From assembly GCF_009905535.1 (NCBI RefSeq), contig NZ_JAAALA010000014.1, positions 1 through 64,000 on the forward strand: a stretch of 64,000 nt of DNA. The letters run 5' to 3'. The position numbers were made by a program, and so were the translations under genes. Below the pieces are notes generated by a model. It was not told the origin of the DNA. It did not search any database and worked only from the letters and a program-made list of their open reading frames with translations. Origin of the DNA: Caulobacter sp. SLTY. GTDB taxonomy: Bacteria > Pseudomonadota > Alphaproteobacteria > Caulobacterales > Caulobacteraceae. Shown piece by piece: positions 18,618 through 27,001 of the stretch (its first letter is position 1; every line of letters starts with the position of its first letter).

Positions 18618-19619
18618 ATGTCCGCCATCGAGACCATGATGCCGCCGGTCCAGTACGCCGAGGTCAACGGCATCCGGATGGCCTACTACGAAGCCGGCCC
18701 GAAGAAGGGCATTCCGATCGTCTTCTCGCATGGCTTCCCGGAGCTGGCCTTCAGCTGGCGCCACCAGATCAAGGCGCTCAGCGACGCCGGCCGCTGGGTG
18801 GTGGCCCCCGACCAGCGCGGCTACGGGCTGACTGACCGGCCCGAGGCGGTCGAAAGCTACGACCTCGAAAACCTCTGCGCCGACCTTGTGGCGCTGCTCG
18901 ACCATATCGGGGCGGAGAAGGCGATCTTCTGCGGCCACGACTGGGGTGGCTTCGTGGTCTGGTATATGTCGGTCCGCCATCCGGACCGCGTCGCCGGGGT
19001 GATCAGCCTCAACACCCCCTTCCAGCCCCGCGCCCCCGCCGATCCGATCGCCATCATGCGCAACCGCCTGGGCGAGCGCATGTACATCGTCCACTTCCAG
19101 ACCCCCGGCGAGGCCGATGCGGCGCTCGGCAAGGACCCGCGCAAGGTGATGGACTTCTTCCTGCGCCGGCCCCTCGATATGCCGATGCCCGTCGGTGGCG
19201 GCTTCGCCACCGAGCGCAAAGAGGGCGATCCATCCCTCTTCGCCATGGTCGACATGCTGGAGATGTGGAGCCCGGAGGTGGACCCCCGGCCGTTCTTCCT
19301 GACCGACGAAGAGTTCGAGGCCTATGTCGAGACCTTCGAGCGCACCGGCTTCACCGGCGGCATCAACTGGTACCGCAACTTCACCCGCAACTGGCACGCC
19401 TCCGAACACATCGAGCACCGTGTCCGCCAGCCGTCGCTGATGGTCATGGCCGAGAAGGACGCGGTCCTGCCGCCGTCCTCGGCCGACGGGATGGAGGCGA
19501 TCTGCGACGACCTGGAGAAGGTGCTGATCGAAGGCAGCGGCCACTGGACCCAGCAGGAAAAGCCGGTGGAGACGAACCGGGCGCTCCTAGCCTGGCTGGG
19601 GAAGCGCTTTCCCATCTAA
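18618..19619 (+). CDS. Alpha/beta hydrolase, epoxide-hydrolase-like
   Basis: This 333-residue alpha/beta hydrolase carries the epoxide hydrolase signature. HGFPELAFSWRHQ forms the oxyanion region and the nucleophile is an Asp (D108 in GHDWGG) instead of Ser. DQRGYGLTDRP is also typical. The lid contains candidate Tyr residues and the C-terminal GHWTQQEKP supplies the catalytic His. It probably hydrates epoxides to diols, or it could be a haloalkane or haloacid-type relative. It is a single gene in front of a dispersed repeat. Confidence 0.88.
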   Translation: MSAIETMMPPVQYAEVNGIRMAYYEAGPKKGIPIVFSHGFPELAFSWRHQIKALSDAGRWVVAPDQRGYGLTDRPEAVESYDLENLCADLVALLDHIGAEKAIFCGHDWGGFVVWYMSVRHPDRVAGVISLNTPFQPRAPADPIAIMRNRLGERMYIVHFQTPGEADAALGKDPRKVMDFFLRRPLDMPMPVGGGFATERKEGDPSLFAMVDMLEMWSPEVDPRPFFLTDEEFEAYVETFERTGFTGGINWYRNFTRNWHASEHIEHRVRQPSLMVMAEKDAVLPPSSADGMEAICDDLEKVLIEGSGHWTQQEKPVETNRALLAWLGKRFPI

Positions 19620-19622
19620 CCG

Positions 19623-19821
19623 GTAGTCGCTCCCCCTCTGGGGGAGCTGTCCGGCCGCGGATACGCGACGGACTGAGGGGGCAGTGCCGGCGTTTCGTGT
19701 TGATCATGAACGCCGGCTTCGACGGCCGCGCCAGAACGCGGCCACCCCCATGGGCCGGCGCTGCCCCCACCACCACGCGCGTATTCGCGCGCGGTCCCCC
19801 GCCCCCAAAGGGGGCGGAACT
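19623..19821. repeat. Dispersed intergenic repeat, copy A (about 200 bp)
   Basis: This element has a second copy at 38512-38709. Shared blocks include GTAGTCGCTCCCC, GGGGGAGCTGTCCGG, GGCCGCGCCAGAACGCGGC and a run of about 39 identical bases near 19770-19808 containing ACGCGCGTATTCGCGCGCGG. The left end is a hairpin (CTCCCC/GGGGAG) and the right end is CCGCCCCC-AAA-GGGGGCGG. No transposase or target duplication was recognised. It fills the 280-bp gap between two hydrolase genes on the plus strand. Confidence 0.85.
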
Positions 19822-19899
19822 GACTGTCCGCTTGGCTACCTGCCCCCTGTGACTCCGAGTTCACTGGCGACCCAGCGGAAGCCGTCGTAGAACCGTCCC

Positions 19900-20892
19900 A
19901 TGGACCGTGCTTCGCCGACCCTTTCCGTTGCCCAGACCGTTGGTCGGCGCAGTCTCTACCCCGAGATCGATCCCTACAACTTCGGCTGGTTGAAGGCCGG
20001 CGTGCCGCACGAAATCTATTTCGAGGAGTGCGGCAATCCCGGCGGCGTCCCGGCGGTGGTGCTGCACGGCGGGCCGGGCGGGGCGATCAATCCGACCATG
20101 CGGCGGTTCTTCGATCCCCAGAAGTACCGCATCGCCCTGTTTGACCAGCGCGGCTGTGGCAAGAGCCGGCCCAACGCCTCCCTGGAAGACAACACCACCT
20201 GGAGCCTGATCGAGGACATCGAGCGGCTTCGGGTGCATCTGGGCGTCGAGAAGTGGTGCGTGTTCGGCGGCAGCTGGGGCTCCACTCTGGCGCTGGCCTA
20301 CGCCATCACCCATCCGGAGCGGGTCACCGCCCTGGTGCTGCGCGGCATCTTCCTGGTCACCCAGCGCGAGCTGAAGTGGTTCTACCAGGATGGCGCGGGC
20401 ATGCTGTTCCCCGACGCCTTCGAGAAGTTCCAGGCTCCGATCCCGGAGGCCGAGCGCGGCGACCTGATCGCCGCCTACCACCGCCGCCTGACCCATCCCG
20501 ACCGCAAGGTGCAGTCGGAAGCCGCCGCCGCCTGGAGCCAGTGGGAAGGGGACACCATCTCCATCCGGGGGCCCGAGGCCCGGCCGCCGAAGTTCAACGA
20601 GACGGACTTCGCCATCGCCTTCGCCCGCATCGAGAACCACTTCTTCGCCAACCGCGGCTTCTTCGACGAGGACGGCTGGCTGCTGAAGAACGTCGAGCGG
20701 ATCCGCCACATCCCGGGTTGGATCGTGCAGGGGCGGTTCGACGTGGTCACCCCGCTGGAAACCGCCTACGCCCTGCACAAGGCCTGGCCGGAAGCCAAGT
20801 TCGAGATCGTCTGGGACGCGGGCCACGCCTCGACGGAGCCGGGGGTCATCGACGGCCTGATCCGGGCGACAGACGCGGCGGTTCGGGCCTAA
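19900..20892 (+). CDS. pip: Proline iminopeptidase (prolyl aminopeptidase)
   Basis: This is a 330-residue alpha/beta hydrolase of peptidase family S33 that removes N-terminal proline. Motifs are LHGGPGGAINP, FDQRGCGKSRP, the nucleophile S125 in GGSWGS followed by TLALAYA, and VQGRFDVVTP with the acidic triad member. WDAGHA carries the His. The family is cytoplasmic and there is no signal peptide. It is flanked by repeat DNA on both sides. Confidence 0.93.
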   Translation: MDRASPTLSVAQTVGRRSLYPEIDPYNFGWLKAGVPHEIYFEECGNPGGVPAVVLHGGPGGAINPTMRRFFDPQKYRIALFDQRGCGKSRPNASLEDNTTWSLIEDIERLRVHLGVEKWCVFGGSWGSTLALAYAITHPERVTALVLRGIFLVTQRELKWFYQDGAGMLFPDAFEKFQAPIPEAERGDLIAAYHRRLTHPDRKVQSEAAAAWSQWEGDTISIRGPEARPPKFNETDFAIAFARIENHFFANRGFFDEDGWLLKNVERIRHIPGWIVQGRFDVVTPLETAYALHKAWPEAKFEIVWDAGHASTEPGVIDGLIRATDAAVRA

Positions 20893-20944
20893 GCGCCTGG
20901 GGGACCCCCTCGGTTTGGCTCGCTTGCAGCGCTCGCCAAATCCA

Positions 20945-21004
20945 CTCCCCCATTTCATGGGGGAGAGCGATAAGGTGTCGCTCTCCGCCCACGAGAGTGG
21001 GCGG
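20945..21004. repeat. Cluster of three consecutive perfect hairpins between convergent genes
   Basis: Three perfect inverted repeats sit back to back: CTCCCCCAT/ATGGGGGAG (20945-20965, loop 3), GAGAGCGA/TCGCTCTC (20963-20985, loop 7) and CCGCCCAC/GTGGGCGG (20985-21004, loop 4). They lie in the 164-bp gap between pip and the pseudouridine synthase gene. They may be a degraded dispersed repeat and could also act as a bidirectional transcription barrier. No T-run follows. Confidence 0.7.
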
Positions 21005-21056
21005 AGGACGGTTCGGAGCGTGAGCGACGGACCAGGAGGCGGGCCCGCGCCGGCGG

Positions 21057-21779
21057 TCAGGGATTGACACCCAACGCCGCCGCCACCGCCCGCATGTCAT
21101 CCGGCATCGGCGCCTCGATGGTCGTCGTCCCGCCGTCAGGGTGGGGGAAGCTCAGCCGCGCCGCATGCAGCATCAGGCGCGGGACCGCCACGCCGCCGAC
21201 GCTGAGCGCCCCGCCATAGCGGGCGTCACCGGCGATGGGCCGGCCCATGCTGGCCAGGTGGACGCGCAGCTGGTGCATCCGGCCGGTCTGCGGGCTGCAT
21301 TCGACCAGGGCGGCGGCCTCGCCCCGCGCCAGGGTGCGATAGCGGGTCAGGGCGTTCTCGGCGCCCGGCTCCTCGGCCTTGGCGATCCGCATGTAGCTTT
21401 CGCGGCCGATCTCCTCCCGGCGCAGGGGATGTTCGATGGTCCCGCCGGCCGGCTCCGGCGCGCCGGGTGTGACGATCGCCAGGTAGGTCTTGCGGAACCG
21501 CCGTCCCATCATCGCCTTGCCCAGGAACCCCGCCGCCGGCTTTGTTCGGGCTGTCAGGATGACGCCGGAGGTGTCCCGGTCCAGCCGGTGAATGAGGCGA
21601 GGGCGGTTGCCGCTCGACTTGGCGAAGGCGGCCAGCAGGTCGTCGAGCGTGTGCGCCTTGATCCGCCCGCCCTGACTCGACAGGCCGGAGGGCTTGTTGA
21701 GCGCGATGATCGCCGCGTCCTCGTGGATGACCAGGGATTTGACGAAGGCGATGTCCGTCTCGGTGAGGGGCGGGCTCAC
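21057..21779 (-). CDS. RluA-family RNA pseudouridine synthase
   Basis: This 240-residue enzyme converts uridine to pseudouridine in rRNA or tRNA. The catalytic Asp lies in LIHRLDRDTSGVIL. Other family blocks are IIALNKPSGLSSQGG, TGRMHQLRVHLASMGRPIAGD and RLMLHAARLSF. There is no N-terminal S4 domain, so it is a short RluA/RluC-like form whose target site cannot be named. It overlaps the upstream rarA gene by 4 bp and is translationally coupled to it. Confidence 0.92.
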   Translation of the reverse strand: MSPPLTETDIAFVKSLVIHEDAAIIALNKPSGLSSQGGRIKAHTLDDLLAAFAKSSGNRPRLIHRLDRDTSGVILTARTKPAAGFLGKAMMGRRFRKTYLAIVTPGAPEPAGGTIEHPLRREEIGRESYMRIAKAEEPGAENALTRYRTLARGEAAALVECSPQTGRMHQLRVHLASMGRPIAGDARYGGALSVGGVAVPRLMLHAARLSFPHPDGGTTTIEAPMPDDMRAVAAALGVNP

Positions 21780-23077
21780 CCCTCGGAGTCCCGTATGGCC
21801 GTCCAGCGGTCCAGCCGCTCCTTGATCCGCGCCTCCGCGCCCTCGTCCTTGGGCCGGTAGAACCGCCGGCGCTCCATCCCGTCCGGGAAGTAGTTCTGGC
21901 CGCTGAACCCGCGCTCGGTGTCGGGGTCATAGGCGTAGCCCTTGCCGTAGCCGATGTCCTTCATCAGCTTGGTCGGGGCGTTGAGGATGTGGGCCGGGGG
22001 CGTCAGCGAGCCGGTGTCCCGCGCCGCCTTCCGCGCCTCGCCGAAGCCTTTGTAGACGGCGACCGACTTCGGCGCGGCGGCCAGGTGCACGGTCGCCTGG
22101 GCCAGGGCCAGCTCACCCTCCGGGCTGCCCAGGAAGTCGTAGGCGTCCTTGGCGGCGTTGGCGATCACCAGGGCCATGGGATCGGCCAGTCCGATGTCCT
22201 CGACCGCCATCCGCACCAGGCGCCGCGCCAGGAACAGCGGATTCTCGCCGCCCTCCAGCATCCGCGCCAGCCAGTAGAGGGCGGCGTCGGGGTCGGAACC
22301 GCGCACCGACTTATGCAGGGCGGAGATGAGGTTGTAGTGCTCCTCTCGGTCCTTGTCGTAGGCGGGGCTCCGCTTCTGCAGCACTTGGCTGAGGCCGGCG
22401 ATGTCGAGCGGCTTGGGGAAGTCCAAGCCCAGCAAAGTGTCAGCAAGAGTCAGCAGGTATCGACCATCCCCGTCGGCCATGGCGACCAGGGCCTGGCGGG
22501 CGTTGTCATCGACCGGGAGGGGGCGGCCCTCCACCGCTTCGGCCTTGCTGAGCAGTTGGTTCTGCGCCTCCTCGTCGAGGCGGCGCAGGACGAACACCTG
22601 GCAGCGGGAGAGCAGGGCGCCGTTCAGTTCGAAGCTGGGGTTCTCGGTCGTCGCTCCGATCAGGGTGACGATCCCCTCCTCGACGAACGGCAGGAATCCA
22701 TCCTGTTGCGCGCGGTTGAAGCGGTGGATCTCGTCGACGAACAACAGGGTCGACTGCCCGGCGGAACGCCGCATCCGCGCCTGTTCGAAAGCTTTCTTCA
22801 GGTCCGCGACGCCGGAAAACACCGCCGACAGCTGCTGGAATTCATACCCCGCCGCCTTGGCCAGCAGCCGCGCGATGGTGGTCTTGCCGGTGCCGGGAGG
22901 GCCCCAGAGGATCATCGAGGCCAGGCGATTGCCGTCCACCATCCGCCGGATCGCCCCGCCGGTTCCAAGCAGATGATCCTGGCCCACCACCTCATCGAGG
23001 CTCTGGGGGCGGAGGCGTTCGGGAAGCGGCGCGGGCGCGTGCGGCGTCAGGCCGGCGGCTTCGAAGAGATCGGACAT
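21776..23077 (-). CDS. rarA: Replication-associated recombination protein A (MgsA/RarA AAA ATPase)
   Basis: RarA is a clamp-loader-like AAA+ ATPase that acts at stalled replication forks. The 433-residue protein has PLPERLRPQSLDEVVGQDHL, the Walker A WGPPGTGKTTIARLLA and the Walker B LFVDEIHRFNRAQQDGFL. Sensor 1 is IGATTENPSFELN, and a C-terminal tetramerisation domain ends in NYFPDGMERRRFYRPKDEG. It is divergent from the sulfotransferase gene across a 139-bp gap and is co-transcribed with the pseudouridine synthase. Confidence 0.95.
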   Translation of the reverse strand: MSDLFEAAGLTPHAPAPLPERLRPQSLDEVVGQDHLLGTGGAIRRMVDGNRLASMILWGPPGTGKTTIARLLAKAAGYEFQQLSAVFSGVADLKKAFEQARMRRSAGQSTLLFVDEIHRFNRAQQDGFLPFVEEGIVTLIGATTENPSFELNGALLSRCQVFVLRRLDEEAQNQLLSKAEAVEGRPLPVDDNARQALVAMADGDGRYLLTLADTLLGLDFPKPLDIAGLSQVLQKRSPAYDKDREEHYNLISALHKSVRGSDPDAALYWLARMLEGGENPLFLARRLVRMAVEDIGLADPMALVIANAAKDAYDFLGSPEGELALAQATVHLAAAPKSVAVYKGFGEARKAARDTGSLTPPAHILNAPTKLMKDIGYGKGYAYDPDTERGFSGQNYFPDGMERRRFYRPKDEGAEARIKERLDRWTAIRDSEG

Positions 23078-23216
23078 GGCGAGTCTCTAGCAGACTTGGG
23101 CGTCAGGCGCCCCCGCAGCTGAAACCGATTGCGCCAGCGGCGGAGTTTCGCCATCAGCAACTCCGTGTGCGGCGGGCTTCGTTTGCCGGCGGTCGAATTC
23201 GACGAAGGGGTCCAGC

Positions 23217-24107
23217 GTGTTCGCCAACGTCTTCCTGGCCGGATGTCAGAAGGCCGGCAGCACCTCGTTGGCCGAGTACCTGTCGCGGCATCCCGACTGC
23301 CTGCTCTCCCACCGCAAGGAGAACGCCTTCTTCAGCAAGCTCGAGAAGCTGTCGGACCTGTCACGCTATGGCCGCCATTTTATACCGCTGCCCGGCCAGA
23401 CCCCGAAGGTTCGAGTCGATGCGACGACCGCCTATATGCCGGACGTGCGTGTGCCTGGGCTGTTGCGCGGGGCTCTGGGGCCGGATCTGAAGTTCATCTT
23501 CATCCTGCGGGCGCCGGCCGCGCGCGCCTATTCCGGCTACATGCACCTCTACAAGCGGGGGCAGGATCGCCGCGACCCGGAGGCGGTGTTCGGCGCTCTT
23601 CGACCTGACCTGGCCTGGGCGGAGCAGGAGGAACTGGGCCGGCTGGCCAGGGCCATCAACGCCGGCGAGGTCTCGCCGCACCTCTACCGCAGCCGCTACG
23701 ACAATGAGCTGTGGGCCTTCCAGTACCTGGCCAACACCGCCTATCGCCGGCATGTCGAGCGGTTCGAGGGGGTGTTCGGCGCCGAGCGGGTGCTGGTTCT
23801 GACCTTCGAGCAATCGCTGGCGGCGCCCGCGGAGCTGGCCGCGACGCTGGGCCGGTTTCTGGACCTCGACCCGTCCGGCTTCCCCGAAGGCCTGCCGCAC
23901 CGCAACCCCACCCGGCTTCCGGTCAAGCCAACCCTGCGCAATCGTCTGGCCCGCATCGTCAAGGGGCGCCCGAATGTCGTCGATGTGCGGCCCCAGCCGG
24001 CGCTGGCCTCTCCGGAGATCGCTGCATCGCTGCGCGACCTGTTCGCGTCTGAGACGGACTACTGGTCCGATCGCCTGGGCCAGGACCTGCGCGCCCAGGG
24101 TTGGTGA
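23217..24107 (+). CDS. Sulfotransferase family protein
   Basis: This 296-residue protein has the PAPS-binding signatures of sulfotransferases. The 5'-phosphosulfate loop is FLAGCQKAGSTSLAEYLSRH at the N-terminus and the 3'-phosphate motif is FILRAPAARAYSGYMHL near residue 100. Mid-protein segments such as FEGVFGAERVLVLTFEQ are also typical. The start is GTG with GAAGGGG eight bases upstream. The acceptor (lipid, sugar or peptide) cannot be inferred, and no sulfate-activation genes lie nearby. Confidence 0.87.
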   Translation: MFANVFLAGCQKAGSTSLAEYLSRHPDCLLSHRKENAFFSKLEKLSDLSRYGRHFIPLPGQTPKVRVDATTAYMPDVRVPGLLRGALGPDLKFIFILRAPAARAYSGYMHLYKRGQDRRDPEAVFGALRPDLAWAEQEELGRLARAINAGEVSPHLYRSRYDNELWAFQYLANTAYRRHVERFEGVFGAERVLVLTFEQSLAAPAELAATLGRFLDLDPSGFPEGLPHRNPTRLPVKPTLRNRLARIVKGRPNVVDVRPQPALASPEIAASLRDLFASETDYWSDRLGQDLRAQGW

Positions 24108-24119
24108 CGCCCGGCATAG

Positions 24120-24146
24120 AAAAAGGCCCCGGGTTTCCCCGGGGCC
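24120..24146 (-). terminator. Rho-independent terminator of hppA
   Basis: GGCCCCGGG (24125-24133) pairs with CCCGGGGCC (24138-24146). On the minus strand the stem is followed by five T (AAAAA at 24120-24124 on the plus strand). It lies just after the hppA stop at 24172 and before the end of the convergent sulfotransferase gene. On the plus strand the following CTTCG is only a weak tail. Confidence 0.85.
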
Positions 24147-24171
24147 CTTCGCTTGGAACCGAACCGAAGCC

Positions 24172-26301
24172 TTAGTGCGCCAGGATGGCCAGCAGCAGCA
24201 GGGCGACGATGTTGGTGATCTTGATCATCGGGTTCACGGCGGGACCCGAGGTGTCCTTGTAGGGGTCGCCGACGGTGTCGCCGGTGACGGCGGCCTTGTG
24301 AGCCTCCGAACCCTTGGTGTGGAGCACCCCGTCCTTATCGGTGAAGCCCTCTTCGATGATCTTCTTGGCGTTGTCCCAGGCGCCGCCGCCGCTGGTCATC
24401 GAGATGGCGACGAACAGGCCGGTGACGATCACGCCCATCAGCATCGCTCCGAGGCCGGCGAAGGCGTTCTGGCGGGTGGTGATGGCGTCCAGGATGAAGA
24501 ACAGCGCGACGGGCGACACGACCGGCAGCAGCGAGGGCACGATCATCTCGCGGATCGCGGCCTTGGTCAGGATGTCGACGGCGCGGCCGTACTCGGGCTT
24601 CACCTCGCCGGTCATGATGCCGGGGTTTTCCCGGAACTGACGGCGGACCTCATGCACCACCGCTTCGGCGGCGCGGCCCACGGCTGTCATCGACATGCCG
24701 CCGAACAGGAAGGGCAGCAGCCCCCCGAACAGCAGGCCGACAACCACATAGGGGTTGGAGAGATCGAAGGCGACGCTGCCCAGGTCCGCGAAGAAAGTCC
24801 CCGGCGCGGCGTTGGCGGCGAAGAACTTCAGGTCCTCGGTGTAGGCGGCGAACAGCACCAGAGCGCCGAGACCGGCAGACCCGATGGCGTAGCCCTTGGT
24901 GACGGCCTTGGTGGTGTTGCCCACGGCGTCGAGGGCGTCGGTGGTGACGCGGACTTCCGGGGGAAGACCGGCCATCTCGGCGATGCCGCCGGCGTTGTCG
25001 GTGACCGGGCCGAAGGCGTCCAGAGCGACGATGAAGCCGGCCAGCGACAGCATGGTGGTCGTGGCGATGGCGATCCCGAACAGGCCGCCCAGGGTGTAGG
25101 TCACGATGATCCCGATGATGATCACCAGCGCCGGCAGGGCGGTGGACTCCAGGCTCATGGCCAGGCCCTGGATCACGTTGGTGCCGTGACCGGAAACCGA
25201 GGCTTGGGCGACCGAGCGGACCGGGCGGAAATTGGTGCCGGTGTAGTACTCGGTGATCATCACGATCAGGGCCGTGACGGCAAGACCGGCGAACCCGCAG
25301 TAGGTCAGGGCGTCGGCGGAGTAGGTCACGCCGCCGGCGGTGATCGGCGCCGGGACCAGCTGGTGGACGACCCACCAGACGGCCGGCAGCGACAGCACGC
25401 CGGTGACGATCAGGCCCTGGTACAGGGCGCCCATGATGTTCTGCTTCTTGCCCAGGCGGACGAAGAAGGTGCCGACGATGGAGGTGAAGATGCAGATGCC
25501 GCAGATGGCCAGCGGCAGCATCATCATGGCCACGGCGTCCGCGCCGGTGAAAAGGATGGAGGCCAGGACCATGGTTGCGACCGTGGTCACCGCATAGGTC
25601 TCGAACAGGTCGGCGGCCATGCCGGCGCAGTCGCCGACGTTGTCGCCCACGTTGTCCGCGATGGTCGCGGCGTTGCGGGGATCATCTTCCGGAATGCCGG
25701 CTTCGACCTTGCCCACCATGTCGCCGCCCACGTCGGCGCCCTTGGTGAAGATGCCGCCGCCCAGACGGGCGAAGATGGAGATCAGCGAGGCGCCAAGGCC
25801 CAGGCAGACCAGGCTGTCGATCACCACGCGGCCTTCGGCGGCCAGCACGTTGGTCAGCACATAGTAGTAGCCCGCAACGCCCAGCAGGGCGAGGCCGGCC
25901 ACCAGCATGCCGGTGACGGCGCCGGAGGTGAAGGCGACGTTCAGGCCCTTGGCCAGGCTCTCGGAGGACGCCTGAGCGGTGCGCACGTTGGCGCGGACCG
26001 AAATCAGCATGCCGATGAAGCCGGCGGCGCCCGACAGCACCGCGCCGACCAGGAAGCCGACGGCCGGCAGCGCGCCGAGAACCAGGAACAGGCCAACCAG
26101 CACCACGGCGCCGATGATGCCGATCGTGGTGTACTGGCGGTTCAGATAGGCTTGCGCGCCTTCCTGGATGGCTGCGGCGATTTCCTGCATGCGGGCGTTG
26201 CCCGCCGATTTGCGCATCAGCGCCATGGTCTGGACGATGCCGTAGACGACGGCAATCACGCCCCCGCCGATGGCAAGCCAGAGGAATTGATCGGTACTCA
26301 T
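24172..26301 (-). CDS. hppA: Membrane-bound proton-translocating pyrophosphatase, K+-independent type
   Basis: This 709-residue polytopic inner-membrane pump couples pyrophosphate hydrolysis to proton export and has about 16 membrane segments. Substrate-binding blocks are [40 protein letters not shown] and, at the C-terminus, [19 protein letters not shown]. The sequence GNTTKA (K465) has the Lys that marks K+-independent enzymes, where K+-dependent ones have Ala. A strong terminator follows, and a 168-bp gap upstream must carry the promoter. Confidence 0.97.
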   Translation of the reverse strand: MSTDQFLWLAIGGGVIAVVYGIVQTMALMRKSAGNARMQEIAAAIQEGAQAYLNRQYTTIGIIGAVVLVGLFLVLGALPAVGFLVGAVLSGAAGFIGMLISVRANVRTAQASSESLAKGLNVAFTSGAVTGMLVAGLALLGVAGYYYVLTNVLAAEGRVVIDSLVCLGLGASLISIFARLGGGIFTKGADVGGDMVGKVEAGIPEDDPRNAATIADNVGDNVGDCAGMAADLFETYAVTTVATMVLASILFTGADAVAMMMLPLAICGICIFTSIVGTFFVRLGKKQNIMGALYQGLIVTGVLSLPAVWWVVHQLVPAPITAGGVTYSADALTYCGFAGLAVTALIVMITEYYTGTNFRPVRSVAQASVSGHGTNVIQGLAMSLESTALPALVIIIGIIVTYTLGGLFGIAIATTTMLSLAGFIVALDAFGPVTDNAGGIAEMAGLPPEVRVTTDALDAVGNTTKAVTKGYAIGSAGLGALVLFAAYTEDLKFFAANAAPGTFFADLGSVAFDLSNPYVVVGLLFGGLLPFLFGGMSMTAVGRAAEAVVHEVRRQFRENPGIMTGEVKPEYGRAVDILTKAAIREMIVPSLLPVVSPVALFFILDAITTRQNAFAGLGAMLMGVIVTGLFVAISMTSGGGAWDNAKKIIEEGFTDKDGVLHTKGSEAHKAAVTGDTVGDPYKDTSGPAVNPMIKITNIVALLLLAILAH

Positions 26302-26469
26302 TGTTGTTTCCAGATGCCCCTTGTTTCCTTGCGCGGGGGGCTTTGGCCCGCTTTACGGGCGGCTTCCAGTCCCCCTTCTCGATTGGGCGGCATGCGCCCA
26401 TTGCGAAAAAGACCGGTCGTGTTTGCCAAATAGAAAGGGTGGGCGCAATGGCGCCGGTATTCGGGCCTG

Positions 26470-26907
26470 TCAGGCCGTCGGGCGCGGCAGGCCGGTGCGC
26501 TGCTTGGGGGTCTGGGAGCTGACCGTCACGCTGACGAAGTTCTTGGCCCCGGCGATGGCGCCGGCGTCGCGCAGCAGGCTGGCCTTGAGCCGGGCGACAT
26601 CGAGCTCGACATAGCTCTTGGGGTTGGTGAATGGCGTGCGGTGCGCGGCCCGGACCAGGGCGTCGCGGAAATAGGGCTCCTTGGCCCGCAGCTTGGCCGC
26701 ATCGGCCGAGGGCGACAGGTTCAGCCGCACCGAGGCGAACACGTAGTTAACCAGCCTGCCCTTGACCACGATGGGCAGGGCGACCGGCGACAGGTCGACG
26801 TACTGGCCTGACCCTTCCTTCTCCTTGCCCTTGGCAGGCGCGGACGCCTTGGCCGCGGAAGCGGCCAGAAGGGCGGGCGCGAGGGCGAAGAGGCTGCGGC
26901 GATCCAT
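26470..26907 (-). CDS. Exported hypothetical protein with FliL-like pattern
   Basis: This is a 145-residue protein with an N-terminal signal peptide (DRRSLFALAPALLAASAAKA) and a Lys/Glu-rich linker. The globular part, YVDLSPVALPIVVKGRLVNY then VRLNLSPSA and AKEPYFRDALVRAAHRTPF, resembles the periplasmic domain of FliL-like proteins in spacing. That link is weak and no flagellar gene is nearby. It may be periplasmic. It is upstream of hppA on the same strand but separated by 168 bp. Confidence 0.65.
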   Translation of the reverse strand: MDRRSLFALAPALLAASAAKASAPAKGKEKEGSGQYVDLSPVALPIVVKGRLVNYVFASVRLNLSPSADAAKLRAKEPYFRDALVRAAHRTPFTNPKSYVELDVARLKASLLRDAGAIAGAKNFVSVTVSSQTPKQRTGLPRPTA

Positions 26908-27001
26908 GACAGCTTTCTGCGCCGGCCACGGTTAAGGGGCGGTTTCGAGGGGCGCAAAGGGGGTTGTCACGTCCGGACCCACGGCGCATGTCACCCCCGC
27001 C

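Noticed and set aside
19684-19890. A 68-codon open frame inside repeat copy A
   Set aside because: It covers the palindromic repeat, is Arg/Pro-rich, and the equivalent frame is not kept in copy B.
20945-20965. Intrinsic terminator for pip
   Set aside because: The stem is perfect but neither strand has a T-run; listed as part of a repeat cluster instead.
23974-26433. An 819-codon open frame on the plus strand opposite hppA
   Set aside because: The His/Gly/Asp-rich composition mirrors the membrane-helix codons of hppA; there is no start context or domain.
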